A stretch of 64,000 nucleotides of DNA from Dactylorhiza incarnata (GCA_033032865.1 JAWHQI010000074.1:8922501-8986500), one strand, 5' to 3'; numbered from the stretch's first letter, positions 45,673 through 56,720 are shown. The notes: generated by a model from the letters alone, not told the origin. A program made the numbers and translations.

Positions 45673-46966
45673 TGTTGGATCGATTGGCGCCCTTAGAGGG
45701 GGGGGGGGGTGAATAAGGGAATAAAAATTCTTTTTAGTAATGTTATGAAAATTATTAAATTGTTTTATAATATGAAAAGGCAAAATAACAATTTAGCTAA
45801 TTTGTGAGAATATCATAATAACCAAGTTTAGAAACAAGTGCTAAATTGTTTTAAGATGAAAGAGATTGAACTAAACAATTTAGATAAAGTAATTAGAATT
45901 GAAAACTTAGTAACCAATATTTTAGAGATAACGCCAAAGGAGAGAAATCAAGTAAACACAAGTAGAGACATCATTGTATTTATATAAAAAGGTGTTTACA
46001 TAAATTTGATTTCAATATCACTAGAAATCGGAGGCATACAAAAGTAAATATCTTTCTCTTTTCTATACCGACTTGTATCCCCACAAACTGGTTGGCTTTA
46101 GCCAATCCTTCCCCGGATATGGCCTCAAGCCGCTCTAGCCAATCCTTCCCCGGATATGGCCTCGAGCACCCCCTAGATGTAATCACCTAGAACTAGTCGC
46201 CAACAAAAGGTGAATTACTCCCTAAGTCCTACCTAGACCTAGTCTCAAACACAAGGCGAATTCTCTACAAGGTTACAAAAATATATGGATTAATGAAAAT
46301 AATGATAGCAATAATAAAACTCCCTATATTAGATCTTCTGAAGTCGTAGATGAAGGATCGTTGTAGTATGAGCGAGGTCAAAGCGATCATCCTTCGGATG
46401 TAGCGTGACGTTGTCCTCCTCCAGAATTCTCCTTAAACTTTTTGTGGGAGATCCATCTTCAGCAGTATAATAACAATATAATTATGGCACAAGCAATCTC
46501 TCTGGGATGGATCACCAAAACGAGAAGCAAAGCTCCAATTTATAGAACTTCTCACTAGCGCCTGCGGTAGCTCCTAGCGCCTGCGGTATCGATCATGTAG
46601 AAGCGGCTACGAAACTGTCGCAGTGTGGCGCTGTGCACGGATTTGAGATAGCGCCAGGCAGTAGCGCTAGCGCTGGCGGTAGCATTCGTATGGAGAGGTT
46701 GCAAAGTCCTCGGCTGCGTGGCGCTGTGCACGAACTCGAGATAGCGCCAGGAGGTAGCGCTAGTGCTGTAGGTAGCGCTAGCGCCTGCGTTAGTCCCTAA
46801 CGGTGGTTGTAGTCCTTCAGTTCAGTTTGTTGGTTCCAAGCTGCTTTCTTCTTGTGGAGTATTGCACCTATAGTTCCTGCACACTATAAACACACGACAG
46901 GCAAGATCAAGTACAATTTGGGATTTGTTATTCTCAAACAAAGGGATGTGACACACATGTCCAACA
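45673..46966 (-). repeat. Element E 5' LTR (intact, 1294 bp)
   Basis: Element-sense TGTTGGAC...GATCCAACA. Motif array at 46556-46800 and minus-strand TATA-like box TATAAAT at 46538-46544. A 12-G run is at 45698-45709. Contains the uninterrupted D target. Confidence 0.93.
46556..46800. repeat. E LTR motif array (AGCGCTAGCGC, GGCGGTAGC)
   Basis: Repeated AGCGCTAGCGC palindromes and TAGCGCC(A)GGCGGTAGC units, directly upstream, in element sense, of the TATA-like box at 46538-46544. GC-rich in an otherwise AT-rich element. Confidence 0.8.
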
Positions 46967-46971
46967 CTTAA

Positions 46972-47515
46972 GTCTCTGAAATATTACTTCTCCCCAGGAA
47001 GTTTTCTTGGTGAGAATGATCCATGTCATGATGTCAAACATAGATTGAGATATAGTATCATGAGACCCAGGCTTGCATAGGATTGCTTTTCCTACTATAT
47101 CAGATAGGAGTTTGCCCCTTTGATTGAAGAATTTTCTCTTTAATGAGCTAGTCTTGACATCACTGTACTTTGCCCACTTCAGAGCTTTATTCTTGTCTTT
47201 GTCAGAAATAGCTTCCTCCTCATCCTGAGTGCATGAGGGAATTTGGAAGGCTTTATCTATCTTTGTTGAGGAGATTTTCACTCTCTCTCCTCTGATTGTT
47301 GACTTTAGAGAGGTCTTGGAAGAGGATAATTTGTCATTGTTAAACCATTCCAAAACTTCAGTTCTGAGAATGACTTTAGGTTCAGACAGAAAGTATTCCA
47401 GCCCTTGAGCTTCCAGGAGTAGAATCACTCCTTTTATGTCTTCTTGTGCATGGGCAAAGCCATTTCTGACTATCTCATATCCTTCCAGAAGGTCCTTTGA
47501 ACTCTTGGGTGCCAT
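46972..47515 (-). pseudogene. Element F: env-like ORF, N-terminal part (split by E)
   Basis: Starts at ATG 47515 in a strong context (ACAACAATGG), 311 bp after the RNase H end. 181 codons remain before the E insertion; across E the frame continues at 31268 without a shift, so about 311 residues were open when E arrived. The N-terminal domain is globular-looking (IVRNGFAHAQEDIKGVILL, TEVLEWFNNDK, MFDIMTWIILTKK) and resembles the conserved N-terminal region of proteins encoded after pol or in antisense in several plant retroelements. I cannot assign a biochemical function. Confidence 0.65.
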
Positions 47516-47559
47516 TGTTGTTGTAGAAGAATGAGCTGGGACGGGAGGGAATGTGATTT

Positions 47560-47629
47560 GTCTCGGCGGCTAGGAAGGAAGGGTTGTTAGCTGAGACTTA
47601 TCCCAGCTGTCTCAGCGGCTCAGCTGAAA
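47560..47629. repeat. F LTR motif copy between pol and env-like ORF
   Basis: Contains GTCTCGGCGG, CTGAGAC, CTGTCTCAGCGG and CTCAGCTGA, the signature of the F LTR array (54495-54687). It lies 45-115 bp upstream of the env-like ATG in element sense, inside a 310-bp AT-rich spacer (47516-47825) with no ORF. Confidence 0.7.
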
Positions 47630-47825
47630 TAAACTTTTCTGTTTTGGCTGACCTTACAATCTAACCATTAGTCTTTGGGGTTTTGATTGATTTAAGCCTT
47701 AACCGTGTCACTAGGATTATTGATGTGATTAAATTATGAATACCAATGACATTATGAATCATTACATAATACTTTAAATGTATAATGTGATAATGTTTTG
47801 ATTGCTTAGCAAAAATAAATTGACA

Positions 47826-48638
47826 TTATTCAACATTTAACATTCCTAGTTCAATTTTAATAACAGTAAATTTGGCTTCATCCAATGGCTTTGTACAGAT
47901 ATGAGCAACTTGATTGTCAGTGGGGACAAATTCAAGGCATATGTCTTTACATTCAACATGTTCTCTTATAAAATGATATTTTATCTCTATGTGCTTAGTC
48001 CTGTTATGAGAGACAGGATTCTTAGTATTAGAGATAGCACTGGATGAGTCACAATAAAGAGGAGACTCACTTGCCTTGAGGTTGTAGTCCTCTAGTTGAT
48101 GTTGAATCCACAATAGTTGTGTACAACAGCTTCCTGCAGTAATGTATTCAGACTCAGCAGTGGATATTGCCACACTTGTCTGCTTTTAACTGCTCCATGA
48201 TATCAACCTCCTTCCTAGGAATTGACAAGTGCCACTTGTGCTTTTCCTGTCTTCTTTGCAGCCTGCAAAATCTGCATCTGAAAATCTAGTTAGTTCAAAG
48301 TCATTGTTCTTAGGGTACCAAAGGCCAAGATGTAGGTTGCCTGTAAGATATCTCAAAATCCTCTTTGCAGCTGAGTAGTGAGATTCCTTAGGGCATGCCT
48401 AGTACCTAGCACACACACATATAGCATACATAATGTCTGGTCTACTAGCAGTTAGATGCAATAGGGATCCAATAATGCACTTGTACATGGATTCATCAAA
48501 GTCCTTGCCCTTCTCATCCTTGTCCACAGAAATGTTGGACCCCATGGGAGTTTTCATGGTGGAAGCTGATTTCATCCCAAACTTTTTGATAATCTCCCTA
48601 GTATACTTGGTTTGAGAGATGAATATACCCTCATCAAA
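47826..48638 (-). pseudogene. Element F: RT end and RNase H
   Basis: Frames with stops continue from RT through [12 protein letters not shown] and RILRYLTGN to RNase H ([47 protein letters not shown]). The last 116 codons (48173-47826) are open. The acidic residues and His of RNase H are retained. Stops at about 48639, 48400 and 48190 make it non-functional. Confidence 0.85.
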
Positions 48639-49695
48639 CTATTTCACTTGGAGGCCTAAGAAATACTTGAGCTCTCCCATACTGCTCATCTCAAACTCCC
48701 CCTGCATTAGGTTGCCAAACCTTTTGTAGATGTTGTCATTAGTAGAACCAAATATTATGTCATCAACATATATTTGGACTAGGAGACATTTGCCCCTTGT
48801 TTCCCTAAGAAACAATGTATTATCTATCTTTTCCCTCAAGAACTTTTTCTTGATGAGAAAGCTAGACAGTGTCTCATACCAAGCCCTAGGGGCTTGCTTT
48901 AGACCATAAAGAGCTTTCCTAAGTAAAATTACATGATTAGAGAGGGTTGGATGCACAAAACCTGATGGTTGTTCAATATATACCTCTTCCTTCAAGTCAC
49001 CATTGAGGATGGCTGATTTGACATACATTTGATATACTTTGAACCCCTTGTGGGAAGCAAAGGCAAGGAATAGCCTAATTGCTTTTAACCTTACAACAAG
49101 GGGCAAAGATTTGATCAAAGTCTATTCCATCTTCTTGTCTATAGCCCTTGGCTACCAATCTTGCCTTATTTTTTATGATTATACCATTTTCATCCAACTT
49201 GTTCCTGTAAATCCATTTGGTGCCAATAATATTGTGTCCTTGAGGTTTTGGCACCAACTTCCATACCTTGCATCTTTTAAATTGAAGAATTTCTTCTTGC
49301 ATTGCTTGAATCCAAAAGGTGTCTTGGTTGGCTTCTTCAAACTTCTTGGGCTCCATTTGTGATAAGAAGCTCAAGAATAGGGCCTCATTATGAGCCCTGC
49401 TTCTGGTTAGTACACCTTGGTTCTGATCTCTAATGATTTGTTCTCTTGGACGATCCCTTAGGTGTCTTACAGCTGCAGGCAATCTGTCCTCAGCTTGCTG
49501 TAATACTTCTACTAGTTTAGCAGTGTCTTCAGCAACCTGGACCTCTTCCTCTTCAGAAATTGCTACATCTGTAAATGCTTTGCTACTGCTGGGTATGTCT
49601 TGCACGGACATCTTTTCCATGTCCTTTTTATTTCCTGTCAAAATAGAAGAACTAGACCAGCACTTATAGATTAGGCTGGTCTCATCAAATACCAC
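48639..49695 (-). pseudogene. Element F: reverse transcriptase, frameshifted, catalytic Asp lost
   Basis: 49695-49075 covers the acidic linker and the RT fingers (MQEEILQFKRCKVWKLV, GTKWIYRNKLDENG, NKARLVAKGYRQEDGIDFD). After a shift near 49100 the palm follows in 49118-48639: [37 protein letters not shown] and YFLGLQVK. The first catalytic Asp, Asp in A's QMDVKSA, is Tyr here. RT would copy the RNA into DNA; this copy cannot. Confidence 0.88.
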
Positions 49696-49826
49696 ATGTA
49701 TAGACTCTTTTACAATATGAGTTTTCTTGTTATAAACTCTCTAAGCTCTACTATGTGAGCTATAGCCAACAAGAACCCCCACATTGCATTTCTCTGTAAA
49801 CTTTGTTAATTGAGTTTTTCCATTGT

Positions 49827-50264
49827 TTAAGAGATGTAGCATTTTGAACCAAAGATTTTAAAGTATGAAATTGTAGGTTGTTTGCCTTTCAGAACCTCAT
49901 AGGGAGTAATTCCATGAACCTTATTGATGGAAGCCCTATTAAGAACATAACATACAGTATTGACTGCCTCAGTCCAGAAGTATTCTGGGAGTGAGGAGTC
50001 ACTAAGCAATGTTCTCCCAGCTTCTATCAAGGTTCTATTCCTCCTCTTAGCCACATTATTTTGTTCTGGAGTCCTTGGGGAGGAGAACTCTTGGGTGATA
50101 CCAAATTCTTGACAAAACCTTGTCATGGCTTCAGATTGAAATTTTGTGCCATGGTTTGTCCTAGTTCTGACCACAACACATTGCAAGTCATTCTGAATAG
50201 CCTTGACATGATTTATAAAAACATTCAATGTATCTGATTTCTTCTTAAAGAAGAATACCCATGT
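49827..50264 (-). pseudogene. Element F: integrase core with mutated active site
   Basis: About 145 codons; a TAA at about 50264 splits it from the preceding frame at VIVDDHSK. The second catalytic Asp (A has SDHGTEF) is Asn in TNHGTKF, and 35 residues later the Glu is Lys (NNVAKRRNRTL). Both are single G-to-A changes, as expected from decay of methylated cytosines on the other strand. The rest (GRTLLSDSSLPEYFWTEAVNT, SYFKIFGSKCYI) is well preserved. Confidence 0.88.
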
Positions 50265-50936
50265 TTATTTTGAGTGATCATCAACAATCACCAAAGTATA
50301 CAACTTCCCACCTATGCTATGAATTGGCAAAGGACCAAACAAGTCCATGTGCAATAGATATAGACATCTTTCAGTGTCTTTGGAGCCAACACTTATAAAG
50401 GTGGACCTTGTTTGCTTACCCATTTGGCAAGCATGACAGGGACCACTTTTAATACATTTTAAATTTGGACTATTCCTAACAAGGTTTTTAGAGAATAACC
50501 TATACATTATCTTGTAGTTAATATGGGCAAGTCTCTTGTGCCATTGAACACAAAGAGACTCAATTTTATTAGGTACAAGACATACATATAAAAGAGAATT
50601 ACTGCATATAAAATCTAAGCAATAAACAGTCCCACTCCTAGTGCCTGAGAGAATGGTCTCTAAGTCATCAGACTTATTGATCAAGCACTTGTCATTATGG
50701 AATTCAATGACATAGCCTAAATCATATAGTTGACTTGTGCTTACTAGGTTGTGTTGCAACCCTTCACCATAAGCTACCCTTGTGATTGAAACTATGCCAT
50801 TGGAGATCATACCATATCCTTTGGTGATTCCCCTTTCAAATCCACCAAAGATGACTTTAGGTCCATTCTTCACAGCTGTGTAGTCATGTAGAAGATTTCT
50901 GGTTCCTGTCATGTGCCATGAGCACCCACTGTCCAT
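50265..50936 (-). pseudogene. Element F: protease, GAG-pre-integrase and integrase start
   Basis: 223 codons. Protease motif MDSGCSWHMTG, then LQHNLVSTSQLYDLG, and the integrase zinc region WHKRLAHINYK...CHACQMGKQTR. The first catalytic Asp of integrase is in LLHMDLFGPLP. The frame ends at an in-frame stop. At the position of A's nonsense codon this copy has Gln. Confidence 0.88.
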
Positions 50937-51005
50937 GTACCATATTTGGTTGAGGCTGGTACTTGAACTAACCTACATGGAGTTTAGTTACCCTAATTTT
51001 GGGTC

Positions 51006-53496
51006 CTATACCTTGTTAGCATGATGAAATGACCTCACACCAGCTGCACCCTTTGCAGGAAGACTCTTCTTTGCACTTGGCACATTGGGATTGTGCCAAC
51101 AATCTATGGAAAAGTGTCCCACTTTACCACAACACCAACATTCATGAATATTATACCTCCTCTTCTGAACATTTCTTGAGGAGAGAGCATCACTGTGCTT
51201 ATGTTCAGGAGGGGAGACAGCAGCGTTTTTCATGTTTCTTTCAGCAATGATTTGGCTGAATGTTAACCTCTATACAGTCCTAATGGCATCAGCTTGCTTT
51301 GGCTTGGGGGTAAGGCAAGATTGGATGGCATCAGACACTGAGCAATAGGACTTGTCTACAGGTTTGACAGCAGCCATGTTCTTTGCTGAAGAGAACTTAG
51401 AAGAGCTAGCTTCAACACTCTTGAATGATGGGGCTGAAGTACCAAATACAAATGGTCTATGTTGGGCCATTTGAATTTCTTCATGGGGAGCCTTCATGGC
51501 ACTCATTCTCATGCCCTTTCTTCCACTATGGCAAGGAATGTTTTCCTTCCTATAGGAACTTCCATTCTTCTAGTGACCAAAAATGCTGTCATGATCATAC
51601 CTGTTAGAAGGAAGCAACACCTTCTGAAAGGTGGTATGAGGCTTAGCCTTGTCCTTGCTCTTTTATCCACTCCCTTCTCCTACTTCCATTTTATTGAACC
51701 ATAGTACTCTCCTATTGGTTTGAGAGGAAAAGGTGTCAATAATAGGGAACATAGATTTGGGCTTAGAGAATTGAGCCAATAGGCTCTTTTCTTTCACAAG
51801 CTTCTCCTCAAGGTCCTTGATGACCTTGTTCTTTTGGGATATGGTGCTTAAATGCACAATTGTTATTCCCTTTAGATGGCTTATTTGTCTACTCATCTGA
51901 GCCACCATGGAGGGTGACTTAGTGCACTTTGTCTTATCCCTCTTAAGGGAAGCAATTTCTTGGGCTTGCCTCTTGGCCAACTTCTTACTCTTTTTTAGAG
52001 CTTCCAAGAGAGCACCATACTTATCAATCAATTGATTGACATCTTCCTCAGATTCTAAATCACTTCCACCAATTGATGAAGGTGCTTCAGATTCTGGGCT
52101 TATCTCATAATCAGAAGAGCTGATGAAATAAATCAATACATGTTCATTGTTAGAATTGTTCTGACAGTCCTCCTCATCAGAGATGGCCATGATGAACTTT
52201 GTCTTCTTCATCCTCCTCAATGTCACTCTCTGAGTGTGATAGAGGGGCCCTGATTCCAATTTTGGCAGCATGGCAATCATCATCTTTTTCTGCTGCAAAC
52301 AGCCCAAGGTAGTCTTCCTCTTCATCATCTGAATCTGAAGTTGAGGATTCAGATTCACTCCAACTCTTTCCTTTCTTTGCTAGGAAGGAATTTTCACCCT
52401 TTTTATCCTTTTGGTGGTGATGTTTCTTATCACCCTTTTTCTTCCTTTTGACTGGACAGTCAGCTATGACATGTCCAGGCTTGTTGCAGCAATAACAAAT
52501 GATGTTATTTGAAACATGTTTACCAGATTTAGATTCATACCTGTCACCCTTGGGGTGCTGCCTTTCAGATCTGATGTGGTCCTTCTTGGAGTGTGAGGAG
52601 GAGGAGAGCTTGTTCTTCCACTGCTTCCTCCTCCTTATCTTCTTGAACTGCCTTGAGAAGGCAGCAAACTCCTCATCAGAGGAAGAGCTGTCTGAAGTGT
52701 TGTTCTCAGACTTATCTTATTCAGCACTCCTTCTTGGAGGAGACACCATCCTGGCCTTGCTCTTCTTGGAGCTGTCAGCCTTAAGAGCCACAGATCTCTC
52801 CCTTGCATGACACCTTATTGAAGTGTCCTCTTCCTTTCTTGCAAATAAGTACATCTCATATGAGAGCATCTTTTCAAATAATGTGTGAGTAGGAGTTTCA
52901 CCAAGCTTGACCACTTCCCTGATGACACATATTTTTGTGTCCCAGACTCTAGTTAGAGATCTAAGGAACTTGTCATTAAGCTCATAGTCACTGAACACTC
53001 TTTCATAGGCTCTTAGTTCATTGACTATCATAAAGAACCTTTCATAGCAAATACAAATGCTTTCCTGGCTCAGCTGCCTGAAAGCTTCATATTCTTGGTT
53101 GAGGAGTGATTTTCCATCATCCCTCACCTCAGTTGTCCATTCCATATACACCACCAATGTATCCCACATTTCCTTGGCTGTTGTGCAGTGCACTAAGTTC
53201 TGAAAAGTGGAGTCATCAATTGCATTGACAATGATGTTTTGGGCTCTATTATCCATAGTGAATAGTGTAAGTTCATCCTTTGTCAAATCAGCAAAAGCCT
53301 TGGCCACTCTCCTAGTTGGATCTATGGTGGAGGCGGTTTGAAAAGTGAAAGGCCCTTGCTTGATAGTTATGTAGATCCTTGGGTCTGATGCTTCCATAAA
53401 CAACCTAACCCTTTGCTGCCATATGCCAAAGTTTTCTTTGTTGCATATGAGCGACTTCGTGGATCCCATCTCCTTCTGCAATCCAGTGGAGGCCAT
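51006..53496 (-). pseudogene. Element F: gag with two zinc knuckles, stops and frameshifts
   Basis: 53496-52717 holds the UBN2/copia gag domain (ENFGIWQQRVRLFMEA, LVHCTTAKEMWDTL, SLLNQEYEAFRQLSQE). After a TAA (about 52717) the same frame carries a Ser/Glu-rich segment and a CCHC knuckle CYCCNKPGHVIADC (52456-52497). A shift leads to 52358-51663, a long coiled coil (LLEALKKSKKLAKRQ). Further fragments (51512-51270, 51233-51006) end with a second CCHC, CWCCGKVGHFSIDC. The order knuckle, coiled coil, then another knuckle just before protease is unusual. Confidence 0.85.
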
Positions 53497-53562
53497 GGAT
53501 TCAGATATGACTACTCCTTTATAGGATCTGGTCAGACAGTTATGACCTTCTTAACCAACATA

Positions 53563-53576
53563 CCCTTGATACCACT
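53563..53576 (-). promoter_or_regulatory. Element F primer-binding site
   Basis: Minus strand AGTGGTATCAAGGG directly after the LTR end ACTATCA. TGGTATC fits initiator-Met tRNA; the next bases differ from the E site. Confidence 0.75.
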
Positions 53577-54366
53577 TGATAGTTTGTTAAGATGTAGTCT
53601 TAGATACCTAGAGGGGGGGGGGGGGTGAATAGGTCTCTTTTAGTTTTAGGCTTTAACCTAGTTATTTTCTTATTTTAGGTAAGTTATATATCAAGCACAT
53701 AGAAAACATATAATGGTTTATAGAGGTTCCTCAATACAGGGTGTCTTGAGTAGTCCTCTTTCCCCCTTCACCTTTCTAACAATGAGTTAGATAAGGCCAA
53801 CACCTCCAAACTCAGCTCCAAGAGCATACAACACAGATCCCTCAGGATCTCTCAGGTTTTCCCAAACCATGCCTCAGGCTCAACATCCCTGCCTCAGGCT
53901 CAACAGCCCTACCTCAGGCTCAACAGCCCTACCTCAGATCTCATAAAGATCCTACACTCAAGATGACCTTTGAGCTCTACTACTCGGGCCAAATAGCCTT
54001 ACACCCTCAGGCAAAGATGCCCTACAAACTCAAAACTGTTAAGTTCCTACATAAGTAATAATAGATGATTACAATCAGAATATAAAAGAGTTCAAGCCTT
54101 GGTCTTCTGTTGTTGAACAACTACTGTTACAGTCTTGAAGCGGGGAGGAATGAAATTGCCTCAAAACTGATTCTTCTGATCCTTTCCTTCAGAAGATGGA
54201 TGAGGATCAACTTGCTCTATCTTGAGTTGATCAAGAGGAGCAATCTTCTTTCTCCTTGCAGCTTCAGGAAGCATGTAATGAAAATCTTTCTTGGCTGTCG
54301 TCAATGGAACAGTAATATGTTCTTCTTCAAAGAGTGAGGTCGCTTTTACAAAGCCCTAATTATTTC

Positions 54367-54373
54367 TTTTATA
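54367..54373 (-). promoter_or_regulatory. F LTR TATA-like box
   Basis: Minus strand TATAAAA in AGAGTATAAAAGAAAT, about 120 bp downstream of the motif array in element sense. Also present in the 3' LTR near 28105-28115. Confidence 0.5.
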
Positions 54374-54494
54374 CTCTACTGTTCTTCAACGACTATTAGA
54401 TGTCCTCCTGACACAGTATGGGAGTGATTGGAGCATCCACTCTTTCTTTACAGCGTGTTGCGCCAAAAGCAAACCCTCTAGATCATTTGAATCT

Positions 54495-54687
54495 ATCTCA
54501 GCGGTTGGGCTGAGATAGCCTGCAATCTCAACGACTACTTCTGTTCCATCCCAGCGGATCTGCTGAGATAGACAGTTGTCTCAGCGATTTTCTACTATCT
54601 GCAGCTCAGCTAGCCCAGACACCTTCTCAGCGGCTCCTGGCATTGTCTCAGTGGTTCAGCTGAGACTGAGAGCTTGTCTCAGCGGTT
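54495..54687. repeat. F LTR motif array (GTCTCAGCGG and inverted CTGAGAC)
   Basis: About eight GTCTCAGCGG-like sites in both orientations (for example TCTCAGCGGTTGGGCTGAGA, an inverted pair). Less CpG-rich than the other arrays, as F is older; several sites read CAGTGG or CAGCGA. Confidence 0.75.
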
Positions 54688-54844
54688 TTAGCTGCAAACC
54701 TACTGAACTTACATCATACCATGGTATGACCTAACCCTGCATGGTCATGAGATAATATAGGGTTTATCAAATACAACTTGTACTTAGCATTGAGTGTGAG
54801 GCTTCATCAAATCAAAGGGAACATTGAGGTTAATATTCCCAATA

Positions 54845-56129
54845 GATGCCAAGCCTAATCCCCACTAGCTAAATCCCTCAAGGTCAGCCCAACCTGCAGC
54901 CCATGAGTATAATAATGACCCTAGTTGACCTCTGAATGCATGGGGCTGATTTGGGTTTTTCCCAAATTTTCACATGGGACAAATGAAGGAAAGAGGGAAT
55001 GGGTTCCAAATAGCCTCCATTCTCCTTGCCAAGCTTCAGCTCTGAGCACCGCAGGACTTTTCCAATTAATCCCCTGAGGAATTGGAGCCAGATAGAAGGG
55101 TGAGGGGCTGAATTGAACCTTGGTCGACCATGCCTTAATGGAACCTCATGATATACCTCTCCTTAGCTCAAATCGACCTCGCCATGATCTTCAGAGAGCC
55201 CCAAGGAGTGGAACTACTGCTTTGGATTGGATAAATTGATTAAGAATCGAGAAAACAACAAGGGTTGTCGGAGAAAGGATCGTCCATGGCACCTAGATGA
55301 TTCCATCGTCGACAAGCTTCATTAAAGGTCTATTTCTCCTCCTCTCCCTTTATGCTAACTTTCTAGCTCCTTAGGCAGAGAAATTGGGCTCTATTGAGCC
55401 CGATCCTATGTGGTGTAAGTGAGTAATTTCCGTGAAATAGAGCTTTCTCAGGTTCGTCAGAGAGAGGGCTTCCGCTTTCCCGCCGCCTCGTCGCCGCCAA
55501 TCGATGTCCACCACCTCAATGGAGGTGGTGGTGGTGGCAGGGAGTTGTGGCCATCATGTGGCCGAGAAATGGGGAAGGAAGGAGGCCCATCTCAGGACAA
55601 TCCTAGCCATTGGCTGGAGGTGGGAGATGAGCAGGGGCCTTCTGATTGCTTCAAGATTTGCGCTACATCAGCTAAATGCAGACCATATGAGTTTAATAAA
55701 ATATAAAATTTATCACATATTATTATAGTGTCTTCAAGGCTAAAATCAAGGCCCTTAGGAGAAGATCTAGGAAAAGTGTAAAGTACAAAATATGTAGCTT
55801 CTGGTCTTACCTTCCTAATGAACTTTGAATCACTTGATTTGGTGCCCTACAACCCCCATAATATCAGATTTATTGAGGGGTGTCCTAAAGGTTCCCTACG
55901 CCACATTTTGTGAATACCTTTTCCTACGTTGTTTGCATGGACCAAAAATTTTGGCCATAAATGAGTAGTACCTAGATGGACCTACCAACCAAAAATCAGA
56001 ATTTTTTGATGATTTTTTTCAATAGTTTTGCCAGACATATGATTATTCATATAAATCCAATTATTGTGACTAAACTAACTGAAATTGACCCAAATCATGG
56101 GTGACATTTTAATTTGATCATAAATAGTC
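54845..56129. other. Right flank of F: non-coding, GC-rich leader-like part
   Basis: Continuation of the sequence left of F (1519-1910). At 55470-55560 is a GC-rich stretch (CCGCCGCCTCGTCGCCGCC, GGAGGTGGTGGTGG) of the kind seen in transcribed leaders of some gypsy LTRs. ORFs at 55419-55728 are low-complexity and not credible. No PBS, PPT or pol motif was seen. It may be a fragment of an old LTR. Confidence 0.4.
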
Positions 56130-56720
56130 ACTCATAAAAATTAAAGGTCATTTTGAGACTATGCAAGTTGGTGTATTCCACATGCATGTAAAGGGGAATA
56201 TGGTGTACATATAGAAATATAATGTAGAACTAGATTTGCCTGGTTAAATCAACTATAAATAACCCAATTTTCTGGAACATGCATATTTTGATTATTCTTA
56301 GTCTCTGACCAAAATTTATGGTCATTTGGACCTCTGCATGTTGGTATATTCCACATGCATGTAAAGGGGAATTTGGTGTGCATATAGCACTTTAATGTAG
56401 TACTAGATTTACATGGTTAAATTAACTCAAAATAACAAATTTTTGGTCACATGAATAATTTGATTATGCTTAGTCTCTTACCAAACTTTAAGGTCATTTG
56501 GACCTCTACATGTTTGTGTATTCCACATGCATGTAAAGGGGAATTTGGTGTGCATATAGCACTATAATGTAGTACTAGATTTACATGGTTAAATCAACTC
56601 AAAATAACCCAAAATTTGGGCACATGAATAATTTGATTATGCTTAGTCTCTGACCAAAATTTAAGGTCATTTGGACCTCTGCATGATGGTGTATTACACA
56701 TGCATGTGTATGTATGGTGT
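56130..56720. repeat. Tandem repeat, about 173-bp unit, 3-4 copies
   Basis: The phrase CCACATGCATGTAAAGGGGA recurs at 56178, 56351 and 56523, and in decayed form at 56696: spacings 173, 172 and 173 bp. Surrounding text (AATGTAGTACTAGATTTACA, CATTTGGACCTCTGCATG) repeats with it. Confidence 0.88.

Larger units (their letters stand above)
31269..46966 (-). mobile_element. Element E: gag-only Sirevirus-like element, interrupted by D
   Basis: Target duplication CTTAA at 31264-31268 and 46967-46971, inside F's env-like ORF. Element-sense LTR termini TGTTGGAC and GATCCAACA. PBS (45659-45670) and PPT (39715 onward) are in place. About 8.5 kb once D is removed. The interior codes only for a broken copia-type gag next to the 5' LTR, then 4.3 kb of AT-rich DNA without pol. 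The TGTTGG LTR start and the G-run box are shared with A and F, which supports Sirevirus affinity. It could only have moved with enzymes from a relative. Confidence 0.9.
1911..54844 (-). mobile_element. Element F: degenerate Sirevirus-type Ty1/copia, interrupted by B and E
   Basis: The outer element of the nest. On the minus strand the order is 5' LTR (53577-54844), PBS, gag, protease, integrase, RT, RNase H, env-like ORF, PPT, 3' LTR (1911-2523 plus 27944-28587). The integrase-before-RT order marks Ty1/copia. The long coiled-coil gag and a large ORF after pol suggest a Sirevirus. Element-sense LTR termini are TGTTGGG (left LTR) or TATTGGG (right LTR) to ACTATCA. The target duplication is GATGT (1906-1910) versus GATGC (54845-54849), one mismatch. 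With B and E and their duplicated targets removed, F is about 11.8 kb. Many stops, frameshifts and lost catalytic residues show it is dead and is the oldest element of the nest. Confidence 0.9.
53577..54844 (-). repeat. Element F 5' LTR (intact, 1268 bp)
   Basis: Plus-strand TGATAGTTTG...TTCCCAATA. Contains a 13-G run with TGAATAG (53612-53631), GCCTCAGGCTCAACA tandem repeats (53870-53940), a CTCAGCGG array (54495-54687) and a minus-strand TATA-like box (54367-54373). Element-sense start TATTGGG carries one change from TGTTGGG. Confidence 0.92.

Noticed and set aside
46934..47515. Host gene for a plant transposon-like protein
   Set aside because: The ORF lies in F between RNase H and PPT and continues in frame across element E, so it is F's own env-like ORF.
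55419..55728. ORFs with a Gly run right of F
   Set aside because: Low-complexity GGT repeats in a GC-rich leader-like stretch; no gene context.
56130..56720. CRISPR or telomere-type repeat
   Set aside because: Plain head-to-tail 173-bp tandem repeat with no spacers.
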